This document shows, one piece after another, positions 18,791 through 26,625 of a DNA stretch of 64,000 bases; positions within the stretch are counted from its first letter, which is position 1, and every line of letters begins with the position of its first letter. The position numbers and the translations under genes were made by a program. A model generated the notes under the pieces. That model saw only the letters and a list, made by a program, of their open reading frames with translations. It searched no databases and was not told the DNA's origin. This stretch comes from SZAS-103 sp038316385 (GTDB lineage: Bacteria; Pseudomonadota; Gammaproteobacteria; Xanthomonadales; Xanthomonadaceae), in NCBI GenBank assembly GCA_038316385.1, contig JBBQAN010000008.1, positions 73,959-137,958 on the forward strand, written 5' to 3'.

Positions 18791-19351
18791 TCAGCGTCCG
18801 ACGACTTTGCGCGGCGGGTGTTCGTCTCGCTCGAACTGGACAGCCGGTTGCAGGCCGAGGATCGTGACGCCTGCGGCCATTGCCTGAGCCTGCGGCGCCA
18901 GATGCACCAGCGCCCGCGCATAGACGCCCCGCTTGAAAGTCACCACATGTTCCACCGGATACCAGAAATCGACCCAGCGCCATGTATCGAACTCGGGCTT
19001 CTCGGTCAGGTCGAGCCTCACGTCGTTGTCGTTGGCAAGCAGGCGCAGCAGAAACCACACCTGTTTCTGGCCGATGCATTGCGGACGCTCGTCGCGACGC
19101 GTACTGCGGTACGGCAATCGATAGCGTAGCCAGCCTGGCGTCGCACCCAGCACCTCGACGTGCTCGGGCAACAAACCTGTTTCCTCGCGCAACTCGCGAA
19201 ACATCGCCTCGAGCGGAGTCTCGTCGGTGTTCATCCCGCCCTGCGGGAATTGCCAACCATCGCGATGCACGCGTCTGGCCCAAAACACCTGCCCATCCTC
19301 GCGCATCAGCACGATGCCGACGTTGGGCCGGTAACCGTCCGGATCGATCAC
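18791..19351 (-). CDS. rppH: RNA pyrophosphohydrolase
   Basis: Nudix enzyme that removes pyrophosphate from the 5' end of RNA and so starts mRNA decay. The 186-residue product has the Nudix box at 38-60 (GGMNTDE, then RELREETGL), the family start MIDPDGYRPNVGIVL, the WQFPQGG motif and WRWVDFWYPVEHVV-x-FKRGVY. It converges on the hybrid kinase gene with an 18-bp gap. Confidence 0.95.
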   Translation of the reverse strand: MIDPDGYRPNVGIVLMREDGQVFWARRVHRDGWQFPQGGMNTDETPLEAMFRELREETGLLPEHVEVLGATPGWLRYRLPYRSTRRDERPQCIGQKQVWFLLRLLANDNDVRLDLTEKPEFDTWRWVDFWYPVEHVVTFKRGVYARALVHLAPQAQAMAAGVTILGLQPAVQFERDEHPPRKVVGR

Positions 19352-19603
19352 GGCACGGACTCCGAAATATCAATGACCCGACTCTGCCACAGCCGGCCGA
19401 TGCGCCACAAGCCAAAGCGCAGCCGAATTGACGTGCGGCGCCATGACATGGACAATGCGCGGCTCCCGGCAGTGCGCAAACCCATGCCAAACGCAGTACG
19501 GTAAGCCCGGTGGAAAATCGAAGGTGTCGGGCATTGGACGCTACGGCAAGCGCAGGCGGTGCGGACGGTGCAACCCGGCGCTCAGCATGCCGGAGTCAAG
19601 CGG

Positions 19604-19609
19604 TATAGT
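19604..19609 (+). promoter_or_regulatory. Possible -10 element for tRNA-Met
   Basis: TATAGT lies 11 bases before the tRNA 5' end, the expected distance for a tRNA gene. The -35 region (about 19581-19586, ctcagc) is weak. Confidence 0.4.
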
Positions 19610-19620
19610 TCCGAAAATTT

Positions 19621-19697
19621 GGCTATGTAGCTCAGCTGGTTAGAGCGTGGCACTCATAATGCCGAGGTCGGTGGTTCGAGTCCACCTATAGCCACCA
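19621..19697 (+). tRNA. tRNA-Met (anticodon CAT), elongator type
   Basis: A complete 77-base cloverleaf with encoded CCA. The acceptor stem GGCTATG pairs with TATAGCC, the D arm is GCTC...GAGC, the anticodon stem is TGGCA/TGCCG with loop CTCATAA (anticodon CAT at 19655-19657), and the T arm is GGTGG/CCACC with TTCGAGT. The start GGCTAtGTAGCTCAG matches the E. coli elongator tRNA-Met rather than initiator or the lysidine tRNA-Ile. Confidence 0.97.
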
Positions 19698-19730
19698 ATT
19701 TAGTATTGAAAATCAATAATCTGCAATCTC

Positions 19731-19757
19731 AAGCCCGCCCTCGAAGTGGGTTTTTTT
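19731..19757 (+). terminator. Rho-independent terminator behind tRNA-Met
   Basis: Stem aagcccgc/gtgggttt (8 pairs including two G-T), 7-base loop, then a run of seven T. It ends the tRNA transcript. Confidence 0.75.
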
Positions 19758-20177
19758 GTTCCCAGAATCCGAGCACGAATTTGATTGGGGGTCATCGGCG
19801 GCTGCAAAGTCCGATAGCACCCAATACCGGCTTGCATCAGCAGGCGAGCTGGAACCGCACTGGCTCAGGAGAAATGCCGCCACGACGAATCGTGAATAGG
19901 TAGCCATGGAACCCACTACCGGCGGACATGAGTAGTCGAGTAATAAACCTCGCTTGCTCGGAGAAAATTCCGTCACGACGATCGTGTCTGGGTTGCGGAG
20001 ACCGACTACCCGTGGAGTTTGACAGGTTGGCAGCAACTGCCTTTGGGACCTGTGCGGCTAAAATGGAGGATCCCACCTCAGTGATCGGTCAGTAACCGAC
20101 GTCGGTCAGCCGAAGCTACGAAATCAGTATTTCACTATTGATGTCACGTGTCATGACACCTCGTTGACCCCTAGCCT
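19758..20177. other. Non-coding stretch behind the tRNA
   Basis: No convincing gene. It contains the degenerate ~92-bp direct repeat listed separately, a 12-bp perfect palindrome ACCGACGTCGGT at 20095-20106 and another, GTGTCATGACAC, at 20148-20159. A 107-codon minus-strand reading frame (19713-20036) exists, but it crosses the tRNA terminator and the repeat period is not a multiple of three, so I reject it as a gene. Confidence 0.55.
19835..20018. repeat. Degenerate ~92-bp tandem direct repeat
   Basis: Two units, 19835-19926 and 19927-20018, align along most of their length. Shared anchors are CATcAG/CATgAG, GCTC..GGAGAAA, CCGcCACGACG/CCGtCACGACG, ATCGTG and the closing ACTACC. The tail of an earlier unit is visible (acccaataccgg at 19819-19830 against acccactaccgg at 19911-19922, exactly 92 bases apart). 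The units have diverged with small indels, so the repeat is old. Confidence 0.6.
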
Positions 20178-21434
20178 CTATCGCGTGGAATCGATCGCGA
20201 TATCGAGCAACGCCAAGTCCGTGGCGTTGACTCTGAGCTCGGTGGCAAGTTGCATCCAGGTGTGGACGATGCCGCGAACCTCTTCCTCGATCGCCTGCAC
20301 GCGAGCGCGCTTGAGGCGGTAGTAATCGGAAGTTGCGCGCAGATGGGCTGAGATCGGACGTGGATCGTCTGCATCGATCGCCAACGCGTGGGTGTTCTTG
20401 TCGGCGTTCGGATTGATGTCGAATGCCGGTGACAGGCGCCAGCCACCCGGCGCCCGAAGGAATCCATGATTGCGTAGATGGTCGTCGCGGTTGCCGACGA
20501 GGATCGAGAACAGGATGCGGCGATAAAGCTGCTCAAGATCGGCGCGGATGGTGGCCGGGTCGCCGGCCGTTTCGATCAATTCGGCAAATTCGAGATAGCT
20601 GCCACCTTCGCCGTCGCGACGTTGCAGGAGGGTCATGGCCGATGCGTAGACCCGGCGTGTCGCGTGGATGCGATCGAATCGCTGGACAGCGAAGGTGTGG
20701 CCGCGGGTCGAAAAGCGGTAACGCCGCATGGGCGGGACGTTGATGCCGGCGCGGCGCGCAAGTTCGCCGACCAGAAACTCGAGCAAACCTACGTCCCGGC
20801 GATCATCGCTCGCAGGAAACTTGGCAATCCACATCGAGCCGTCTTCATCAGTAAACGATGCTTTCGGTCTGGCACCACCCAGACTCGTACCCGGCAGAAC
20901 CAGCATGCCCAACCATTGCCGGTATTCCGGCAACTGTTCAGCGTCGTCCTGTTCGAGTCGAGCGACGACGCCCTCCAATTCGCGCAGTCGGGCGAGAGGT
21001 GGTGCGCCGAGTTCGTGGTCGTCGACCCAAGCCTGTGTTTCCGGATCCCTGAGCCGCAGCCCACCCATGCGGGTCGCATCGTTGACGCCGGTCAGAAAGT
21101 CCCAGTCCCGCAGGCCGCGCGGTGGGCGCCCCTCGTCCTTGGCTTCCATTGCTTCGCGACGCTCCATGAGGACACGGCCCCAGCGATCGGGAGACATATC
21201 CAGGAAGGTTCCCTGCAATACCATTCCCTGATCCGGGTGGAAGTCGCCGCGGAACAGAGGCAGGTCCGGATCCAGAGAAAAGGCTGCTGGCGCGGCTGTG
21301 CCATCGAGCCAAGCCGAGTCATAGGCAAAGCGGACCACTTCGCCGCTTTTGCCCGAGGTGCGGGATAACACGCCAACCCTGACTTCGCTCGGCGCGAGCG
21401 TCGCATCGGCGAGCCAGACTTCCAGCGTGTTCAC
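20178..21434 (-). CDS. hipA: HipA-family serine/threonine kinase toxin
   Basis: Toxin kinase of a type II toxin-antitoxin pair; E. coli HipA phosphorylates glutamyl-tRNA synthetase and causes persistence. The 418-residue protein has the N-terminal couple_HipA domain, the Gly-rich loop TSLGGARPK (183-191, with Ser184 near the position that is autophosphorylated in E. coli HipA), the ATP lysine in WIAKFP (Lys205), the catalytic NRDDHLRN at 315-322 and the metal-binding DIN at 339-341. All catalytic residues are intact. The start overlaps the end of hipB by four bases (ATGA). The actual target here is not known. Confidence 0.92.
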   Translation of the reverse strand: MNTLEVWLADATLAPSEVRVGVLSRTSGKSGEVVRFAYDSAWLDGTAAPAAFSLDPDLPLFRGDFHPDQGMVLQGTFLDMSPDRWGRVLMERREAMEAKDEGRPPRGLRDWDFLTGVNDATRMGGLRLRDPETQAWVDDHELGAPPLARLRELEGVVARLEQDDAEQLPEYRQWLGMLVLPGTSLGGARPKASFTDEDGSMWIAKFPASDDRRDVGLLEFLVGELARRAGINVPPMRRYRFSTRGHTFAVQRFDRIHATRRVYASAMTLLQRRDGEGGSYLEFAELIETAGDPATIRADLEQLYRRILFSILVGNRDDHLRNHGFLRAPGGWRLSPAFDINPNADKNTHALAIDADDPRPISAHLRATSDYYRLKRARVQAIEEEVRGIVHTWMQLATELRVNATDLALLDIAIDSTR

Positions 21435-21745
21435 GAGGTTGTCCGTTTAAAGGGAGCGCGCTTCAATTGACTGTCCTGAATCGCGTGGCCTTGTTCGTCG
21501 TCTGCGGCGAGCAGATCGATGTCCTGGCCCAAGCCCAGCACATGCAGCATCCGCATCAGCGTGGCGACACTGGTGGTGGCGTTGCCGGCTTCCAGCTTGC
21601 CCACAGTCTGGATGGTCACTCCGACGCGTTCAGCAAGAATCGCTTGGCTCATACCGCGGCGCAAGCGCGCCGCGCGCAAACGCCGGCCTAACGCCTGGAT
21701 TTGGCGCTGAGCGGCCGGATAGATTGGGGGCGTGCGCTTTGCCAT
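21431..21745 (-). CDS. hipB: HipB-like antitoxin, helix-turn-helix repressor
   Basis: A 104-residue XRE-type DNA-binding protein that should bind the HipA partner and repress the operon. The helix-turn-helix (RRGMSQAILAERVGVTIQTV) is central, and a short basic C-terminal tail ends in QLKRAPFKRTTS. ATG 21745 is preferred to an in-frame TTG at 21751. The AT-rich region just upstream is the likely promoter and operator. hipB comes first in the operon, as usual. Confidence 0.9.
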   Translation of the reverse strand: MAKRTPPIYPAAQRQIQALGRRLRAARLRRGMSQAILAERVGVTIQTVGKLEAGNATTSVATLMRMLHVLGLGQDIDLLAADDEQGHAIQDSQLKRAPFKRTTS

Positions 21746-21750
21746 ACGCA

Positions 21751-21787
21751 ATTAAATAGCATTAAACGTAAACAACTTCAATTTAAT
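21751..21787 (-). promoter_or_regulatory. AT-rich promoter/operator of hipBA
   Basis: An inverted repeat attaaat (21751-21757) and atttaat (21781-21787), separated by 23 bases, lies immediately before hipB. The block is far more AT-rich than its surroundings. It is a plausible HipB autoregulation site, although it lacks the E. coli TATCC-N8-GGATA operator. Confidence 0.4.
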
Positions 21788-21947
21788 TATGCTTTTCTCA
21801 ACCTTAAGAGCGAATACATCGTGAGGTCAGGGTGACAGGTTGCGCCGATACAGCTATCGGATGTGTTGATAACGCCGCGGTAATGCCCCCTCAGGTCAGC
21901 TGACGTCAAAAGTGGAATTTTCTCGTACGCTTTCCCAAGGTCGTTCC

Positions 21948-22160
21948 ATGAAAGAGTTCCGAATCACTGATAGTCAGATCATTGCCGTGCTCAGGCAGGC
22001 CTCGGCCGGCACGCGGTTCCCCGAGCTGTGCCGCACGCATGGCATCAGCTCGGCCACGTTCTACAAGTGGCGCAGCAAGTTCGGCGGCATGGATGCATCA
22101 CTGATGTCCCAGCTCAAGGAGCTACAGGACGAGAACCGGCGCCTGAAGAAGATGTACCCC
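21948..22160 (+). pseudogene. IS3-family transposase OrfA, truncated remnant
   Basis: The first ~70 codons match OrfA of IS3-type elements: MKEFRITDSQIIAVLRQ, the helix-turn-helix TRFPELCRTHGISSATFYKW, then LKELQDENRRLKKMY. Normal OrfA continues into its leucine zipper end and a frameshifted OrfB, but here similarity stops at about 22160 and the frame runs on into unrelated sequence to 22364. No OrfB or right end was seen. The bases cgtcaaaagtggaattttctc just upstream could be part of the left end. Confidence 0.8.
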
Positions 22161-22360
22161 GACGCACTGATCCTGCCCTGCTCCTCACTCAACCTATTCG
22201 ATAATTCAGAAAGGGCAAATCCACCCTGGTCGCGATGCCTGCATTGTTGCTTCCGCTATTCCGGCAGGTTACGTTCGATCGTTGCCGGCAATCAGCTCGT
22301 GAGAAATCGGGGAATTTGGGGTTTCCGAGTCCTGCGCGATGACGGCTCGGGAGAACTATC

Positions 22361-23344
22361 TTGAAATCCGCCCATCACAACATCGATCGTATCCAGGATA
22401 TCGAGATCTTCGTTCGCATCGTCGAGCGCGGATCACTGACCGCAGCCGCAGTGTCGCTAGACTTGGCGAAACCGCTGGTGTCGCAGCGGCTGGCATCGCT
22501 GGAACGGTCGCTAGGGGTGCGCTTGGTCGATCGCAGCAGCCGGTTGTCGGTGCTCACCGAACACGGTCGCGAATTTTTCGGGCGCGCCCAGTCGATCCTG
22601 AAACTGGTTCGGGAATCCGAAATGGCGTTACGCACCCAATCGGCCGAATTTAGCGGCACGTTGCGAATCTGCGTTCCCTCCACCTCTGTCTCTACAGGCA
22701 ACATTGCGAGGTTCGTCGACCTGTTCCGCCAGCACACCAACTTGTGCATCGAGATGCGTGTGTCGGATCGGCCCGTCGATGTGATCGGGCGGGGCTTCGA
22801 CGTTGCAATCTATCTCACGGATGCTCCTGATCGGCATCCCGGCGACATCATTCTCGCGCAACACCCGACGTCGTTGGCCGCAGCCCCGGAGTATCTCAAT
22901 CGCATGGGGCGTCCGACCTGCCCAGACGATCTACTGTGCCACCGCACGGTTCGCGCAGTATCGAGCCGCGGTCGTCCGGCCGATTGGTCATTGACTGGCG
23001 TGGATGGACAAACTGTTGTTGTGCCACCGGCCGGAGCGATGTTCCTGAGCGACGAGGATCGCGTCATCTACTCCGCACTTCGCTGCGGTGCCGGGATCGG
23101 CCGCTTGCCGCTCGGTTACATCGCCAAGGCCGCAAAAATTGGCGAGTTGGAAGTCGTGCTTCCGCAGTGGCGATTTCGCCCGATCGTGATCGCTGCAACA
23201 TTGCGTCGCCAAGGCCCGCGATCGAAGAAGGTGGCCGCATTACTGGAAGCGGCAATGGCCGTAGTGAAGCAAATCGATGAATTCGCTTTCTCGTCGCCGC
23301 TGGAACAGTACTACCACGACCAGGTGGCGCTGAACGCGCGCTGA
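22361..23344 (+). CDS. LysR-family transcriptional regulator
   Basis: A 327-residue regulator with an N-terminal winged helix-turn-helix (about 10-70, containing IVERGSLTAAAVSLDLAKPLVSQRL) and a C-terminal periplasmic-binding-like effector domain beginning near SGTLRI. Start TTG 22361 has a ribosome site (gggaga) about 6 bases upstream. The effector is unknown. LysR regulators often control the adjacent divergent gene, but here the upstream neighbour is the IS remnant and the downstream secreted-protein gene is same-strand 354 bp on. Confidence 0.88.
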   Translation: MKSAHHNIDRIQDIEIFVRIVERGSLTAAAVSLDLAKPLVSQRLASLERSLGVRLVDRSSRLSVLTEHGREFFGRAQSILKLVRESEMALRTQSAEFSGTLRICVPSTSVSTGNIARFVDLFRQHTNLCIEMRVSDRPVDVIGRGFDVAIYLTDAPDRHPGDIILAQHPTSLAAAPEYLNRMGRPTCPDDLLCHRTVRAVSSRGRPADWSLTGVDGQTVVVPPAGAMFLSDEDRVIYSALRCGAGIGRLPLGYIAKAAKIGELEVVLPQWRFRPIVIAATLRRQGPRSKKVAALLEAAMAVVKQIDEFAFSSPLEQYYHDQVALNAR

Positions 23345-23698
23345 TCAGCAACGGTCCATTCGGGCTATCGAAGTGTCCGACAGCCAACTCGCTGCCATCG
23401 ACGGTTGCGTCTGCATGACCGTCCCGCAACTCCTACCAAAGCTGGTTGAACTTTCGATCGCACCAGCTCCCAAGTCATGAGGGCGTCCTGCCGGGTCCTC
23501 CTGAAGTACGCATTTCAGCCAGATCAATCTCGTCCGCACAGCACCACGTGTGCACTGAGCCGTGGATGCGAATTCTGCAACTGATGGTTGCGACTTTGGC
23601 CGCCTGGTGTCGAGTCTGCGATGAGAGCATTAGGTGCCCTCAGGGGGGGCGTCGTGTCATGAGAACTAACTCACCTACTCAATCAATTGGGGCAAATC
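23345..23698. other. Intergenic stretch before the secreted-protein gene
   Basis: 354 bp with no convincing gene on either strand and no strong hairpin. It presumably contains the promoter for the secreted-protein gene; I could not pick out clear -35/-10 boxes. Confidence 0.4.
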
Positions 23699-25201
23699 AT
23701 GAAGCAACATCGACTTGTCATCGCAGTATCGTGCGCTGTGCTGGCGCTCAGTGGAAACCTCATGGCCGCGCAGACGGTCGGTATCGGCAATGGATGGACC
23801 AGCCCAGGAGTTACCAACGGCAAACTCACGTTGTTTCTAACCGACCCGGATCTTGGCGTCGTCGGAAGCTACTCCAATGGCCACGACACGATTTACTTCG
23901 ATGCGCGTTCGGCGCAGACGAAAAACGGTGCAAGCTCGTTGAGCGTGCGCCTGCTTGACGCAAACGGTCGCACCATCGCCACCGCAGGCCATAGCATGGA
24001 TGCAAAGTGGCACAAAGCAGAATATTTCGACGCGCATTCGGTGGCGGCGAGCCAGAAGCTGGCGCGCTCGCTTGGAAACGAACTCAACATCGCGTTGTCC
24101 GATCCGGTTTTCAACGCAGAGCGTTCTGCGCTGATCAGCCTGTCCGATGATATGGCCAGTGCAGATCTAAGTCGAAAAGTGCTGGTTGAGAACCTGCCTA
24201 ATTCGGTTTCCGCATCTACTCCCGCATCGGCACGCGACGACTACTACCGGCGAACCTTGGGTGACTTGCACGTGTCGCTCGACAAGCAGGGCGATTTCGA
24301 CGCGACATTCCGTGGCACCCACATGCAGGCCGCGCAACTATCGTTTCCCGGCGAGCAGAACGAAGAGGGCAAGCTGGGCCGCATCGAGACCTATGCGCGC
24401 TTGCTGAGTCCCGACGGTCAAGCGTTGGCGGAGGAACTTGGCGGCGACTCGGCACCCAGCCAATGGACCAGCGGCAGCGATACCGCGGCAACCTTCGCAT
24501 CGGACGACGTCAGCACGCACCTGCAAAAATTGGGCGGCGCTGCGCTGGCGGCACACACGTTGGCGAAAACTCGGTCGCAAGGCGGCGGTCTGCTTTCAGC
24601 ACACGAGATCCGGTCATTCGAGCATATGGCCAGCGAGTTACGCGACAACCTGATTCCGCAAACAGATGAGGCCAAGGACGCCGCAGAGCGTGATCGCCTG
24701 GCCCATGGCGGAGCGCATCCCATGGCAGGAGGCACTTGGTCGCCGACCTACAACAAGTCCACGAACTTCCAGGAATATACCCATCCGGTTGCGGCGCCCG
24801 TTGGAGAGCATTCCGGAACCTACGTGCGGCGATACACCTGGTCCAGCCCGTCAAGTTATACGTTGCAGGGTTATCAGGGTTTCGGAAATCACGGCAGTTA
24901 TCCGTACAACTCTGACATGACTTATCGCTGTCAGTTTTCGGGAAATTTCCACAGTGTCTGGGCGTATGCACCGCAACGTAATACTCTCACTGGCAATTCC
25001 AGCGACCATACCTGGCACTCGTGTAATACGGGATACCTCATCTCAAGTACCTACGGGCACAACTGCAACGATGATGCGTGGACGCAGTTGATGTGGACCA
25101 ATTTCCGGGGCAGCGAAGCCAGCCCGGACCACAACAAATGCAACGACGTCTGGCCAGATGACAACGGGCCGCATTGCACCGATGCGGGTTCTGCTCGGTA
25201 A
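23699..25201 (+). CDS. Secreted protein of unknown function
   Basis: A 500-residue protein that I do not recognise. A Sec signal peptide is clear (basic MKQHR, hydrophobic core, cleavage after LMAA). The mature N-terminal two thirds are polar, Ala/Ser/Asp-rich and free of cysteine. The last ~130 residues are different: rich in Tyr, Trp, Ser and Asn, with all five mature cysteines (contexts YRCQF, HSCNT, HNCND, NKCND, PHCTD), suggesting a disulfide-stabilised extracellular domain. ATG 23699 follows an in-frame TTG at 23687. A DsbC-family isomerase gene follows after 213 bp. Confidence 0.7.
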   Translation: MKQHRLVIAVSCAVLALSGNLMAAQTVGIGNGWTSPGVTNGKLTLFLTDPDLGVVGSYSNGHDTIYFDARSAQTKNGASSLSVRLLDANGRTIATAGHSMDAKWHKAEYFDAHSVAASQKLARSLGNELNIALSDPVFNAERSALISLSDDMASADLSRKVLVENLPNSVSASTPASARDDYYRRTLGDLHVSLDKQGDFDATFRGTHMQAAQLSFPGEQNEEGKLGRIETYARLLSPDGQALAEELGGDSAPSQWTSGSDTAATFASDDVSTHLQKLGGAALAAHTLAKTRSQGGGLLSAHEIRSFEHMASELRDNLIPQTDEAKDAAERDRLAHGGAHPMAGGTWSPTYNKSTNFQEYTHPVAAPVGEHSGTYVRRYTWSSPSSYTLQGYQGFGNHGSYPYNSDMTYRCQFSGNFHSVWAYAPQRNTLTGNSSDHTWHSCNTGYLISSTYGHNCNDDAWTQLMWTNFRGSEASPDHNKCNDVWPDDNGPHCTDAGSAR

Positions 25202-25212
25202 TTTGACCCCAA

Positions 25213-25243
25213 GTGATTCCCCCGGTTTTGCCGAGGGAATCAC
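25213..25243 (+). terminator. Hairpin behind the secreted-protein gene
   Basis: GTGATTCCC pairs perfectly with GGGAATCAC around an inner cgg/ccg stem. No T run follows, so it may be an mRNA 3'-end stabiliser or an imperfect terminator. Confidence 0.55.
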
Positions 25244-25414
25244 CTAACGCCATGAATCGGGAGGGTTCGCCGTATCGCATGGCTCGCTCGATTGCGAATC
25301 GATTCTTCCAGCGACCGCGATCAGAGGATTGCTGTTCTGCTGCGAAATTTTTGCCGAGCGAACGCGTCTGCGGCTCACCCTTGTTGCCATTCTGATCTTC
25401 TGCGGAGGTTTCCC

Positions 25415-26215
25415 ATGCGCCTTTTGACCCTCACGATTTTATTCACCGTTCCATTCACCGTGCTCGCCTCAACCTTGGTCAACGCGGACGCCAAGCCGCG
25501 AATTGTCGATGCAATGAACACGGCGGTGGAGCAGCCTACCGGCTACCCACTTGGTGAGGCCGCGATCCGCAAGGCGATGGGCGCGATGTCCCCCGGAACA
25601 AGGATCGACGCCATCCGGCCAACGCCAGTCGCCGGACTGATGGAAGTCGATGTGCCCAACGACCTCATCTATGTGTCCAGCGACGGTAAGTACCTGCTGA
25701 CCGGCAAGATCATCGACACTGCCACCCACCGAGATCTCACCGAGGCCTCGCGCGCTGTCCAGCGTCACACGCTGCTCAGGGGCATCAGCGCTTCGCAGAT
25801 GATTGTGTTTGCGCCCAGTCACCCGAAATACACCGTCTCGGTATTTACCGACCTCGACTGCGGCTTCTGCCGCAAGATGCATTCGCAGATCGCTGACTAC
25901 AACAAGGAAGGCATTGCTGTGGACTACCTGTTCTACCCGCGCGAAGGTATCGGCAGCGAGTCTTATGAAAAAGCAGTTTCAGTCTGGTGCGCGACCGACC
26001 GGCCGAAGGCCTTCACCGATGCCAAGAAAGGCCTCCCCGTGGCCAATGCTCATTGCACGAATCCGGTCGCTCAGGACTACACCTTGGGCAGGAAAGCGGG
26101 CGTCGATGGCACGCCCTCGGTCTATGCCGCCGACGGCACGCAAATCGGCGGCTATGTGTCACCCACCGAAATGCGCGCAAAGCTGGACAAACTGGCAGAG
26201 AAGCCAAATTCCTGA
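25415..26215 (+). CDS. DsbC-family thiol:disulfide interchange protein
   Basis: A 266-residue periplasmic protein: signal peptide (about 1-18, LTILFTVPFTVLAS), a DsbC-type dimerisation domain (about 40-110), then a thioredoxin fold with the active site Cys149-Gly-Phe-Cys152 and a cis-proline loop (DGTPSVYAADG). DsbC relatives shuffle wrong disulfides in exported proteins. A textbook ribosome site (ggagg, 25404-25408) lies 6 bases before the ATG. Its neighbour encodes a Cys-rich secreted protein, a possible client. Whether this is the only DsbC of the organism is unknown. Confidence 0.85.
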   Translation: MRLLTLTILFTVPFTVLASTLVNADAKPRIVDAMNTAVEQPTGYPLGEAAIRKAMGAMSPGTRIDAIRPTPVAGLMEVDVPNDLIYVSSDGKYLLTGKIIDTATHRDLTEASRAVQRHTLLRGISASQMIVFAPSHPKYTVSVFTDLDCGFCRKMHSQIADYNKEGIAVDYLFYPREGIGSESYEKAVSVWCATDRPKAFTDAKKGLPVANAHCTNPVAQDYTLGRKAGVDGTPSVYAADGTQIGGYVSPTEMRAKLDKLAEKPNS

Positions 26216-26625
26216 CGACCGCTGCATTCTCCGGCAAGGAGACGCGCGGCTAAATGATCTAACGCAATCAGGTGCCTATCGCGTCTTACTCACATCTTGG
26301 GAAACACCTGGGTTGTACCTGCTCATCGATCAGGCGTGCGTCGAAGGCAATCGTGCGATCGCCCCAATCCCCGCCGCAAATTCAGCGCACCAGAAATTCC
26401 GTGGAAATCACCAGCTCAGGCGACTCGCGCTCTGATCTTGCATTCTTGCGCTCTTCCACTGCGTCGGACAACGCGGCTGGTTTCCGCTCCTGACACGCAG
26501 GTGAGCGCCGCTGGTGTTCACTTACCAGGCATCTAGCGAACTCTTGACCTAGAGATGATCGCTTCCGGTCCTCAACGATTGGCTTGGCTCATGATGTGCG
26601 TTAAGCGCTTGCACACAATCGTGCG
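26216..26625. other. Intergenic stretch between convergent genes
   Basis: 410 bp between the DsbC-like gene (+) and the metallopeptidase gene (-). I see no coding pattern, RNA gene or good terminator hairpin. Confidence 0.4.

Noticed and set aside
19713..20036. 107-codon minus-strand frame over the repeat region
   Set aside because: Crosses the tRNA terminator, has no ribosome site or family, and the repeat period (92) would break the frame between units.
20478..21368. 296-codon plus-strand frame
   Set aside because: Antisense to hipA, whose catalytic motifs are intact.
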